In this document: one piece after another, positions 1 through 6,027 of the stretch
Numbering within the stretch: the stretch's first letter is position 1
How the letters are laid out: each line of letters starts with the position of its first letter
NCBI GenBank assembly: GCA_045106735.1
Contig: JBGCEZ010000078.1
Location: forward strand, 1 to 31,423
Reading direction: 5' to 3'
Origin: JBGCEZ01 sp045106735
GTDB taxonomy: Bacteria > Planctomycetota > Phycisphaerae > Phycisphaerales > SM1A02
Length of the DNA: 31,423 nt
Translations under genes and position numbers: made by a program
Notes under the pieces: generated by a model
Databases searched by the model: none
Told to the model about the DNA's origin: nothing
Seen by the model: only the letters and a program-made list of their open reading frames with translations

Positions 1-796
1 CCTCGGCGGTCGTCACGATCCCGTCACTCGTGTCGTCGGGTGCTGAGCCGGACTCGGTTTCGCTGCTTTGGGGAGGTGCTTCGCGTTCGAGAGCGGCTCG
101 AAGTCGGTCGCTGACCTTGTCGTTCACGAATCCGTGGAAAGCTTGTCGTACCAGTTCGGCGAAGTTCTCACGAACCCCGGCGCGAAACTGGCGGCCGGGG
201 TTCGTCGCGGTGAAGAAGAGCTTCACGAACTCCTCGTCGGGCTCGTCGTACTGGGCTGTGAGATGCGTTCGAATCTGGCCGAGGTTCTTCAGATCGCTCG
301 CGGCATCGAGCATCTGGTCGAGGTCGAATCCATCTCGCGTCAGCTTTCGTAGCTCGTCGAGCACGCGATCGCGAAGGCGTCGGACATCCGCGACCAAGAA
401 CGGTCGGTGGTCCATCTTGTTCGGTTCCTCGAGGTCGGAGAAGAACCGATACTGAACTCCATTCGTGAGTATCCCGATCCTGGCTTCGGTGACGCCGAAG
501 TACCTGTAGAGCTGGCTCATCTCCGCTTCGGCGAGGCTTGTCCCGGCTCGTTTGCATTCGAAGAGCATGATGACGTGGCCATCGCGCATGATCGCGTAGT
601 CAACCTTCTCGCCCTTCTTTGTTCCGACGTCAGCGGTGAACTCGGGGACGACCTCGTCGGGATTGAATACGTCATAGCCGAGGGCCTGAATAAATGGCAT
701 CACCAGGGCATTCTTGGTGGCCTCTTCAGTCTCCAATCGGTCGGCCATCTGGCCGGCACGCTGTGCGACGGATGCAATTCTGTCTGTAAAGCTCAT
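1..796 (-). CDS. HsdR-N-like PD-(D/E)XK nuclease-domain protein (3' end outside window)
   Basis: The reading frame is open from an ATG at 796 to the left edge, so 265 residues are visible and the C-terminus is missing. The N-terminal half has the layout of the type I restriction enzyme R-subunit N-terminal domain: a helix with E24/E25, then D66, then the E80-x-K82 pair in 'LFECKRAG', and a 'TNG' turn at 111-113 followed by a short strand. These are the expected PD-(D/E)XK catalytic positions. Stand-alone proteins of this kind are common near mobile elements and are usually annotated as restriction endonucleases, though their substrate is rarely known. No helicase motifs are seen in the visible part. 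It follows the 120-residue gene by 52 nt on the same strand and is probably the last gene of that run. The acidic, Ser-rich stretch near residues 242-262 looks disordered. No methylase partner is visible. Confidence 0.75.
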   Translation of the reverse strand, partial: MSFTDRIASVAQRAGQMADRLETEEATKNALVMPFIQALGYDVFNPDEVVPEFTADVGTKKGEKVDYAIMRDGHVIMLFECKRAGTSLAEAEMSQLYRYFGVTEARIGILTNGVQYRFFSDLEEPNKMDHRPFLVADVRRLRDRVLDELRKLTRDGFDLDQMLDAASDLKNLGQIRTHLTAQYDEPDEEFVKLFFTATNPGRQFRAGVRENFAELVRQAFHGFVNDKVSDRLRAALEREAPPQSSETESGSAPDDTSDGIVTTAE

Positions 797-848
797 GTGA
801 AGTCCGAACTACGGTTGCTGAATCAATTGGGCCGACATCGCGGATTCA

Positions 849-1211
849 TCAAGTGTACGACGTAATGAGAGACGCAGTGTTGCCGGCGATCCCTTGGAGA
901 TTGTTCGCGCAGGCTTGAAGATCCTGGTTCGGTCCACTCGCGACCGTGGCCACCGTGAGATCGGCCATGTCGACGAACCAATCGATCATCGCAACGCCAC
1001 CGGGCTGAGTGGGAGGGGCCGGCGTGATGCCGGCGAACAATGAGTCGGCCAGCGCGTCAGTCGCATTGGACTTCGCGTCGTTGGCGTTGTCGATGAAGTC
1101 GGTCGCATTGGAGCCCGCCAGCTGGGGTGGATAGCTGGCGTCCGTGATCGCCTTGTTGTCTTTGAGCTTCTTGCGAATCCGCTTGATCAGCTCTGGTGGT
1201 GGGGCGCTCAT
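849..1211 (-). CDS. Hypothetical protein, 120 residues
   Basis: I do not recognise this protein. It begins with a basic segment (residues 9-18, 'KRIRKKLKDN'), continues with an Asn/Ala/Asp-rich middle containing two 'SNATD' repeats (about 34-38 and 48-52), and ends in a hydrophobic, Ala/Asn-rich part. There is no clear signal peptide or strong membrane segment. The start ATG overlaps the stop of the upstream gene by 4 nt (ATGA), and a purine-rich AGGAG/GGTGA stretch lies just upstream, so translational coupling is likely. Its place between a membrane-anchored coiled-coil protein and a nuclease-domain protein suggests that it belongs to the same functional unit. That is an inference from context only. 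Confidence 0.6.
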   Translation of the reverse strand: MSAPPPELIKRIRKKLKDNKAITDASYPPQLAGSNATDFIDNANDAKSNATDALADSLFAGITPAPPTQPGGVAMIDWFVDMADLTVATVASGPNQDLQACANNLQGIAGNTASLITSYT

Positions 1212-1825
1212 TCTTCACCTGCTCCTCTGTCGCGTTGTTCGCCGGCCTGGGCCACGATTGCTCGGATTCCTGACGCGAGGCGATCGATCATACCGGGGTC
1301 GTCGAGTCGGCCAGAGACGTGCAGTTCTGACAGGTACCAAGCGTACAACGTGGCATCGATCGTCTCGCCGGCATCTGCTGCGAGGTACATGGCGTCGAGG
1401 AGTGCTTCGTCTTGTTTCGCCGCTGATGCGGCGAATGCCTCAATGTCCGAAATTCGTTGCTTCGCTGCGGCAAGCTCAGTCCGTAGCGCCGCCGCGTCTG
1501 CCTCGGCCGCGCGGGCGATGCTCGTCAGTGCAGACGTCTGCTCTTGGGCGGCAGATGCTGCTCGAGACGCGGTAGAAGCGTTCATTCGGTTGAGCTGAAG
1601 GCCCATGCCGGCAGCGAGGGCTGCGCCGAAGACCAGGCCGAGTACCGCGCCGAATGTGATCTGCGGATGTCGGAGGCGTTGGGTCGGCATGTCGAATGGG
1701 ACTGTCGATCCGCGCCTTGCGACGATGGGCGACGTCCGTGGCGGGGCGCAGTGACGGAGCGGGCGCAGTCCCGACGCGTACGCATCGAGCAGAGCGTCTG
1801 CTTCGTTCTCAGTCCATTTCCTCAC
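1208..1825 (-). CDS. Single-pass membrane protein with coiled coil, unknown function
   Basis: The chosen start is a GTG at 1825, giving 205 residues. It overlaps the end of the upstream gene by 17 nt and has GGGGAA a few bases before it. A later ATG at residue 46 is also possible. Residues 3-20 ('KWTENEADALLDAYASGL') form a short predicted amphipathic helix. Residues about 56-78 form one Gly/Ala/Leu/Val-rich membrane segment, and residues about 84-137 are rich in Ala, Glu, Gln and Thr with a heptad pattern suggesting a coiled coil. The C-terminus is acidic. I cannot assign a family. The gene lies between two other unknown genes with overlaps on both sides, so the three proteins are probably made together. 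A membrane anchor for a complex is one reading, but there is no direct evidence for it. Confidence 0.6.
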   Translation of the reverse strand: MRKWTENEADALLDAYASGLRPLRHCAPPRTSPIVARRGSTVPFDMPTQRLRHPQITFGAVLGLVFGAALAAGMGLQLNRMNASTASRAASAAQEQTSALTSIARAAEADAAALRTELAAAKQRISDIEAFAASAAKQDEALLDAMYLAADAGETIDATLYAWYLSELHVSGRLDDPGMIDRLASGIRAIVAQAGEQRDRGAGEE

Positions 1826-2312
1826 GCCGAATTCCCCGGAAGTAGTTCTCCAGGGCATCGGAAACCATGGTTCCGACCGCGAGGGCATCCTCGTCCGACC
1901 AGGTTCGCAGCGTTTCGAGCGCGGACTCCGGGAATGGGTCTTCGTCGGACAGGCCGAGTTCTTCGCGGAGTTGGCTGACCCGTTGCATCTTCCGGCGCGC
2001 AGCCCCTCCGGCAGCGACCAGGTCTTCGAAGAGCTGGCCGGACTCGGGCTCGGAAGCGGTCGCGGCGAACGCGACGAGTGCCGTGACGACTGCTCTCGCG
2101 TCTGCTCCGGATTCGTTCTTCTTCGAGGTCGAGCCGTACTCGGATGATCGAATCTGAAGCAGGTACGCCTGCAGCTTCGCGAGGAAGTCTGTCCGCGCGT
2201 CGCGCACGTAGAGAGTGCCTGCGGTCGGCGTCTCTGCGCGCTGTTCGAGCGGCACTCGCCGGCTCTTGGCGGGCGGTGGCGTTCCTGAGCTTGAGTCGGG
2301 GACTGTGGCCAT
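1809..2312 (-). CDS. Hypothetical protein, 167 residues, first gene of an unknown operon
   Basis: No family is recognised. The first ~35 residues are Pro/Ser/Thr-rich and probably disordered. The rest ('TDFLAKLQAYLLQIRSSEYG' onward) looks mostly helical, with an acidic C-terminal region containing 'LREELGLSDEDPFPESAL'. There is no signal peptide or membrane segment. The ATG at 2312 has no clear Shine-Dalgarno sequence. It is chosen because codon use and composition become non-coding-like upstream of it. The gene is the first of four leftward genes with overlapping or short junctions, and it is divergent from the CsrA-like/excisionase pair. Its location inside a putative integrated element suggests cargo or element-maintenance function, which is inference. 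Confidence 0.55.
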   Translation of the reverse strand: MATVPDSSSGTPPPAKSRRVPLEQRAETPTAGTLYVRDARTDFLAKLQAYLLQIRSSEYGSTSKKNESGADARAVVTALVAFAATASEPESGQLFEDLVAAGGAARRKMQRVSQLREELGLSDEDPFPESALETLRTWSDEDALAVGTMVSDALENYFRGIRREEMD

Positions 2313-2380
2313 AGGCAGGAGGGTAAACGAAGCCCACACCCGTTTCCCTCGGGAACCAGGAGGTAATTCTGCAAGCAAAC

Positions 2381-2408
2381 TTGACAGCAGAAAGAGGCGG
2401 CGTATTCT
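2381..2408 (+). promoter_or_regulatory. Sigma70-like promoter reading towards csrA-like/xis genes
   Basis: A perfect -35 hexamer TTGACA (2381-2386) is followed after 16 bp by TATTCT (2403-2408). Both strand and position fit transcription of the genes at 2701 and 2916, with a leader of nearly 300 nt. It was read by eye, and the -10 match is only moderate. Confidence 0.45.
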
Positions 2409-2520
2409 CGGCCCATCGCCACCACCTCCTCCTGTCCGTGGGCTTCCCAGTGCCAAACACACGACCCATCTTCGCGTCGGCCCACGGACTGGTGGCCCTT
2501 TCCAACGACGCGGCAACCGC

Positions 2521-2540
2521 CGCACCCCTGCCGGGGTGTG
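2521..2540 (+). terminator. GC-rich stem-loop in the leader, possible attenuator
   Basis: CGCACCCC (2521-2528) pairs with GGGGTGTG (2533-2540) around a TGCC loop, with one G-T pair. A mixed T-rich stretch (GGTCTTCTT) follows instead of a clean U-run. It lies between the promoter at 2381 and the CsrA-like gene, so it could terminate or attenuate that transcript. Weak evidence. Confidence 0.3.
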
Positions 2541-2700
2541 GTGGTCTTCTTGCGGCCATGTGGTCGTTCTCCACGCGATCCCTCTCGGAAGCAGTCGCGC
2601 ATCGATGGTGCCCGGGAGCGCACCGCGAAACAAGACCGCTGGCCCCGCAGACACGCGAAAGAGTGCGCACCCGAATGTGCGCGCAGATTGCGAGCATGAG

Positions 2701-2919
2701 ATGAGCAGGCAGCAGCAGCGTCTTACGCCCCGGCGGGCTGGCCATGTGGCCGCCAAGGGACTGGTGGTCCGCATGGTTCCCGGAGACGTCGTGGACATCA
2801 CGATCAACGGCCGCCAGGCGCGCGTCGCCGTCCGCGAAGCCGTTGCCGGTCGATGCGAACTCGTCTTCCAAGGCGCTCGCGCCGATGTTGCGTTTGACAT
2901 CAGTGGGGTGAACGCATGA
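2701..2919 (+). CDS. Small CsrA-like protein (tentative)
   Basis: The protein has 72 residues. From residue 20 it can be lined up with CsrA/RsmA, the small translational regulators that bind GGA sites in mRNA leaders: 'LVVRMVPGD' matches the usual 'LVLTRKxGE', and 'CELVFQGARADVAFD' matches the usual 'VRLGFEAPRDVxVxR' strand. A basic ~18-residue extension precedes the CsrA-like core. The conserved C-terminal Arg of CsrA (R44 in E. coli) has no clear counterpart, so RNA binding may be altered. The stop overlaps the next gene's ATG by 4 nt, suggesting coupled translation with the excisionase-like protein. CsrA copies on phages and integrated elements are known. The similarity is judged by eye and could be coincidental. 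Confidence 0.45.
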   Translation: MSRQQQRLTPRRAGHVAAKGLVVRMVPGDVVDITINGRQARVAVREAVAGRCELVFQGARADVAFDISGVNA

Positions 2920-3161
2920 CCACGAAGATGATGACCACCGGCGACATCGCCAAGCGCATGCGCGTGTCGAGCGAGACCGTTCGGACATGGATCGTCTCCG
3001 GGGAACTCGCGGCCATCGATGCGCGCAGGACCGGGGCCGAGGACGCCGCGTACCGCGTGTCCCCCGACGACTTCAAAGAGTTCGAGACCCGCCGAAAGGC
3101 GCGCACGGTGCCGTCGACGCGGGTCGGCCGTCGCACCAGTTCAGTACTCGGCCTCAGCTGA
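2916..3161 (+). CDS. Excisionase-like helix-turn-helix protein
   Basis: The protein has 81 residues. The N-terminal half ('TTGDIAKRMRVSSETVRTWI' then 'VSGELAAID') is the MerR-like winged helix-turn-helix typical of excisionases (HTH_17 type): a first helix, a turn with the recognition helix 'SETVRTWI', and a wing with 'ELAAIDARR'. Residues 50-60 ('YRVSPDDFKEF') match the usual ending of the domain, followed by a basic tail. Excisionases bend DNA at att sites and steer tyrosine integrases towards excision. The gene has a GGGGTG ribosome-binding site, overlaps the CsrA-like gene upstream by 4 nt, and ends inside the last codons of the convergent integrase gene. This position beside an integrase supports the call. 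A repressor role is also possible. Confidence 0.75.
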   Translation: MTTKMMTTGDIAKRMRVSSETVRTWIVSGELAAIDARRTGAEDAAYRVSPDDFKEFETRRKARTVPSTRVGRRTSSVLGLS

Positions 3162-4389
3162 TATCACCCGCCAACCAGGAGCGAACACGATGAGAGACCT
3201 CGAGCAGTCGGGTGTCGTCGATGCTGTCGACGTAGGAGTCGTCGACATCCGCGTCGACGGCGTGCCCCATGATGACCGCGGTAGCCAGCCGATCCCTCTT
3301 GCCGCTGGCGACGGTCGCGAACGTGCGGCGAAGCATGCTGAACCCCAGGCCAGGCGCGTCGGCGCGCCGGACGCGGACCTCGGTCTTGATGAGCAACCGG
3401 TCGAAGGCTTGGCCGACGCTGTCGGTCAACGTCTTTCGGGCGGCCCCGCTCCGGGCGACAACGGCATGGCGAACAAGCGGGAGACCGTGGCGGGTGACGA
3501 ACAGCAGCGGGGCGGACGCCGCGTCCCGGACAGCGTTGTCTCGGGCCTTCCAGTCGTCGATCGCTCGCCGGACTTCGGGCCAGACGGGGATGCGGCGCGG
3601 GATTCCGGTCTTGGGTCGCGCGGTCGTGATCCACTCGTCGCCGACCTGGTCGTGGCGGAGAGCGGCGATCTCGGCGCCAAGCATGCCGCCCGAGATCCCG
3701 AGAAGCACGCACGCCCTGAGCAGTGGATTGGCCTTGGTCACGAAGGCGCGGACCTCGTCGCGGCTGAACGCTCGTCGTCCGTCGATCCCTCGGCGGGCTC
3801 GGTACCTGCGGACCTCGGCCTTGGACGGGCGCTTGAACCGGCCGCCGTAGGCGGGCAAGCGGTCGATCGCCTGTTCGTCGGCCGCGAAGCTGAAGGCGGA
3901 CCGGACGGTGCCGACGAGGTGGGTGATGGTGGCCGGGGCCCAGCCGGCGTCGTCCGCTGCGTCGCGGAGTCTGGTGAAGTCGCTGGGGGAGAGGTTCGCG
4001 ACCCGCAGCCGGTGGTCGAGGGCCCTGGCTGCCCATCGCAGGATCTCGACCTGCCGGCTGGCAGTCTGGTCCTTGATGGTGCCGGCCTGGGCCCGGCGGA
4101 TCTGGCGAGCAGCGAACGTCTCAAAGATCAGGCCGACGGTCGCTGCGTCTCCGTCGACCGGGCGGGGATCGCGGCCGGCCGCGAGGTCGGCGGCCCACGC
4201 GTGGTAGCGGGCGGCCGCCTCATCGGGCGTGACCTGCAGCACGGATCCGAACGTGACGCGCTTCCCGCGAACCTTCTTGCACCATTGCCCGTTGGCCGCG
4301 ACCCCGAGGGGGTAGCCGGCCCGGGCGGCGTGCCGCTTGGCGGCCGCAATGGCATCAGCAAGGCTCGCGGCGGTACGATCGTCGTGCAT
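3154..4389 (-). CDS. int: Tyrosine recombinase/integrase of planctomycete type
   Basis: The protein is 411 residues from the ATG at 4389, chosen because GGGAGG lies at good distance. An upstream in-frame ATG at 4461 (435 residues) has no such site. The C-terminal half has the catalytic-domain layout of phage-type integrases: a beta-strand lysine in 'RPKTGIPRR', 'LRRTFATVASG' as the box II region, 'IMGHA' for the third histidine and 'DSYVD' for the nucleophilic tyrosine. Two usual residues are absent: the first arginine (the box I site reads 'GISGGMLGAEIAALR', with Leu where Arg is normal) and the box II histidine (Ser before 'MLRR'). I associate this lineage with planctomycetes. An N-terminal core-binding-like domain covers about residues 90-200. 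The gene lies next to tRNA-Arg and is convergent with the excisionase-like gene, as expected for an integrated element. Confidence 0.85.
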   Translation of the reverse strand: MHDDRTAASLADAIAAAKRHAARAGYPLGVAANGQWCKKVRGKRVTFGSVLQVTPDEAAARYHAWAADLAAGRDPRPVDGDAATVGLIFETFAARQIRRAQAGTIKDQTASRQVEILRWAARALDHRLRVANLSPSDFTRLRDAADDAGWAPATITHLVGTVRSAFSFAADEQAIDRLPAYGGRFKRPSKAEVRRYRARRGIDGRRAFSRDEVRAFVTKANPLLRACVLLGISGGMLGAEIAALRHDQVGDEWITTARPKTGIPRRIPVWPEVRRAIDDWKARDNAVRDAASAPLLFVTRHGLPLVRHAVVARSGAARKTLTDSVGQAFDRLLIKTEVRVRRADAPGLGFSMLRRTFATVASGKRDRLATAVIMGHAVDADVDDSYVDSIDDTRLLEVSHRVRSWLAGDIS

Positions 4390-4423
4390 GGTGGCCCTCC
4401 CGGAGCCCCTGTCGATCGTTGCC

Positions 4424-4455
4424 CGACCCCTATCGGGGGGCGTGTTCAGGGGTCG
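4424..4455. repeat. Inverted repeat upstream of the integrase gene
   Basis: CGACCCCT (4424-4431) is repeated inverted as AGGGGTCG (4448-4455) around a 16-nt spacer. An alternative, smaller hairpin, CCCC-TATC-GGGG (4427-4438), uses part of the same bases. It lies in the likely promoter or leader region of the integrase and could be an arm site or operator. It also contains, on the minus strand, the nonamer CCCCGATAG found at the 5' end of the neighbouring tRNA-Arg. Confidence 0.4.
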
Positions 4456-4510
4456 TGCCATGATACGAGCGACGCGACGGAAGACGTAAGCCGTTGCATT
4501 AAAGCAGTTT

Positions 4511-4584
4511 GCCCCGATAGCTCAGTTGGACAGAGCAGCGGACTTCTAATCCGCAGGTCGCAGGTTCGAGTCCTGCTCGGGGTG
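4511..4584 (+). tRNA. tRNA-Arg (anticodon TCT)
   Basis: This is a 74-nt cloverleaf. The acceptor stem GCCCCGA pairs with TCGGGGT (one G-T), and the D-arm has the classic AGCTCAGTTGG. The anticodon stem GCGGA/TCCGC encloses loop CTTCTAA, giving anticodon TCT, and the T-arm has GTTCGAGTC. No CCA is encoded. The integrase gene lies on its 5' side, so the usual model of an element inserted at the tRNA 3' end does not fit simply. Confidence 0.95.
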
Positions 4585-4664
4585 TTCTCGGAAGTCCGGC
4601 GTCGCCCGTCTCTCGGCTGTGGCCAGCTGGGAGTACGGCGTCCTGGTCGATTGCGGGAGGTCGC

Positions 4665-5219
4665 ATGCACCAGCCAGCTGATCCGGTTCCTGGAAGTCCG
4701 CCGGCGGGGCCGCCGTACGTCGTCGGGCCGACGACCAATCGCTTGTCCCATCGGGCGTTGGAGCCGTCGGATGCCGAGGCGTTCTTTCGATTGAACAGCG
4801 ATCCTGCGGTCATGGAACACACCGGCGAGCCGCCGCTTGGTTCCGTCGAAGCGGCGCGGGCCGCGATCGAGTCGTACCCGGACTTCGCGTCGGTCGGCTA
4901 CGGGCGGTGGGGCTGTTTTTCGCGGGAGAGCGGTGAGCTCATCGGGTTCTGCGGCCTGAAGTACCTCGCTGATTTGGACGTGGTGGACGTCGGATATCGC
5001 CTTTTTCCGGCCTTCTGGGGCCGGGGATTGGCCACCGAAGCGTGTGCAGCCAGCGTTGCGTTCGGCTTTGAGGTCCTCGGTCTCAAGCGGATCGTTGCCT
5101 TCGTTCTGCCGGCCAATCCGGGGTCGATGGCCGTGCTGGCCAAATGCGGCTTTGTGTCCGACGGGCCGGTGCAGCTCGACGGCTTGTCCGTTGAACATTG
5201 GTCGATCGAGGCCGGCTGA
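4665..5219 (+). CDS. GNAT-family N-acetyltransferase (RimJ/RimL type)
   Basis: The protein has 184 residues with a GGGAGG ribosome-binding site 4 nt before the ATG. After a Pro-rich N-terminal ~20 residues it follows the Acetyltransf_3 layout: 'TNRLSHRALEPSDAEAFFRL' at the start, 'VDVGYRLFPAFWGRGLATEA' carrying the acetyl-CoA pyrophosphate-binding motif (R/Q-x-x-G-x-A, here 'GRGLAT'), and 'NPGSMAVLAKCGF', the family's usual Asn/Ser helix followed by the Gly-Phe turn. Such enzymes acetylate N-terminal amines of proteins or small molecules, but the substrate here cannot be told. It is monocistronic, with tRNA-Arg upstream and a heptamer repeat array starting 10 nt after the stop. It appears to be the first chromosomal gene after the element. 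Confidence 0.88.
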   Translation: MHQPADPVPGSPPAGPPYVVGPTTNRLSHRALEPSDAEAFFRLNSDPAVMEHTGEPPLGSVEAARAAIESYPDFASVGYGRWGCFSRESGELIGFCGLKYLADLDVVDVGYRLFPAFWGRGLATEACAASVAFGFEVLGLKRIVAFVLPANPGSMAVLAKCGFVSDGPVQLDGLSVEHWSIEAG

Positions 5220-5229
5220 GTGGTTGCGG

Positions 5230-5308
5230 CCGCCCGCCGGTCTGCCGTCCGCCGTCCGCCATCCGCCGTCCGTCGTCCGCCGCCCGCCGGTCTGCCGTCC
5301 GCCACCCG
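5230..5308. repeat. Degenerate heptanucleotide tandem array A
   Basis: There are eleven consecutive units. Nine are 7 nt with consensus YCRYCCG (mostly CCGTCCG), and two are the 8-nt variant CCGGTCTG. The trio CCGCCCG-CCGGTCTG-CCGTCCG occurs at both ends, suggesting a larger duplication. The array begins 10 nt after the acetyltransferase stop and ends before the tRNA-Glu terminator. The phase is kept unit by unit without other indels. Confidence 0.8.
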
Positions 5309-5344
5309 GTGGGCAGCTCGCGGAAATCCCCGATCGGCGCCTCC

Positions 5345-5387
5345 AAAAACGAACGACGCCGATTCCGCGGAAAGCAGAACCGGCGTC
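5345..5387 (-). terminator. Rho-independent terminator of tRNA-Glu
   Basis: On the minus strand, just after the tRNA, an 11-bp stem (5377-5387 with 5355-5365, one A-C mismatch) closes an 11-nt loop. It is followed by GTTCGTTTTT (AAAAAC on the plus strand at 5345-5350). The position 6 nt past the tRNA end and the T-run make a good intrinsic terminator. Confidence 0.75.
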
Positions 5388-5393
5388 GGGGAA

Positions 5394-5468
5394 TGACCCC
5401 AGGGGGATTCGAACCCCCGTTTTCAGGATGAGAACCTGACGTCCTGGGCCAGGCTAGACGATGGGGCC
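5394..5468 (-). tRNA. tRNA-Glu (anticodon CTC)
   Basis: This is a 75-nt cloverleaf on the minus strand. The acceptor stem GGCCCCA pairs with TGGGGTC. The anticodon stem TCAGG/CCTGA encloses loop TTCTCAT with anticodon CTC. The T-arm GGGGG-TTCGAAT-CCCCC is perfect, and the discriminator is A with no encoded CCA. It has its own promoter-like boxes upstream and a terminator downstream. Confidence 0.94.
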
Positions 5469-5480
5469 GTCGAATCGAGG

Positions 5481-5509
5481 AGGATACGGCTTCCCGTCCC
5501 ATGGGGCAA
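5481..5509 (-). promoter_or_regulatory. Promoter of tRNA-Glu
   Basis: On the minus strand, TTGCCC (5509-5504) and TATCCT (5486-5481) are separated by 17 bp. The -10 box ends 12 nt before the tRNA 5' end, as expected for a tRNA gene with a short 5' leader. Confidence 0.5.
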
Positions 5510-6027
5510 GGCGGTCGGGGGCGCAGGGCGGCCCGGCTTTGGGCGTCTCAATCGCCCGTGGTACGCGGATTCGAACGTGCGGCCTCTCGTCGTCTTCTGC
5601 GTCGAAAGTGCCGGGATATCAGCCGGACGCTGGGCCTTCGTCGGGTGTTCCGTGATCGCTCGGTCGCCGCCTCATCGCTCCGCGTCGTTCCCATCCGGTC
5701 GCGCTGTGGGCGCCCATTCTCGGGCGGCTCGTGGGCGCGTGGCGGCGGATCGGTGGTCGCCGCACGGGGGCCTCGGGGCGGGATTCGGGCGGTTCCGCGG
5801 CGCCGCTCGTTCCGGCCTCGCCGCAACCACGGCGGTTCGGAGATGTTGATACCCCCTGGACCGGCGTCCGAGAGCCGTTCGGGCCGATAAGAGGTCCGAG
5901 CCGGCGGCTTCTGGGCCGTTGGTTCATCGTGGACACGTCTCCCGCGACCCCTCCGCCGCGTCTCGATTTCTGAGGCCGTGAGGTGCGTCGCACCCGTCAC
6001 CGTTAGACAGGAAGGTCGAATCGGATC
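5510..6027. other. Gene-poor intergenic stretch with a possible tRNA remnant
   Basis: I find no supportable protein gene in these ~520 bases. The open frames have arginine-rich, non-natural compositions. At 5558-5636 the minus strand resembles a damaged tRNA: a T-loop-like GTTCGAATCC, a stem CTTTCG/CGAGAG with an oversized 13-nt loop and a D-arm-like part, but the T-stem does not pair. AGGAAGG at 6010-6016 may serve the metalloprotease as its ribosome-binding site, although the distance is long. Confidence 0.4.

Larger units (their letters stand above)
2313..2700. other. Divergent control region of the mobile element
   Basis: This 388-bp gap separates the leftward cargo run from the rightward CsrA-like and excisionase genes. 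I see no convincing gene in it. It holds a strong rightward promoter-like sequence and a GC-rich hairpin (both listed separately). It also contains a perfect AGGAGGTAA at 2358-2366 with no normal start codon at the right distance. By position this is where element regulation would be expected. Confidence 0.5.

Noticed and set aside
2381..2704. Open frame from a TTG, ending in a 4-nt overlap with the CsrA-like gene
   Set aside because: Its TTG is the first triplet of a perfect TTGACA -35 box, the AGGAGG upstream is 17 nt away, and the composition (many His, Arg, Pro, scattered Cys) does not look like a folded protein.
3019..4794. Long plus-strand open frame opposite the integrase gene
   Set aside because: It is antisense to a clear integrase and runs through the tRNA-Arg gene. 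High GC makes such long shadow frames common.
4665..5219. Acetyltransferase as toxin of a GNAT-RHH toxin-antitoxin pair
   Set aside because: There is no small ribbon-helix-helix gene next to it, and the protein matches the RimJ/RimL group rather than the shorter TacT-like toxins.
5461..5993. Several overlapping open frames in both strands of the gap before the metalloprotease
   Set aside because: The frames are very Arg/Gly/Ser/Pro-rich, have no ribosome-binding sites, and one runs into tRNA-Glu.
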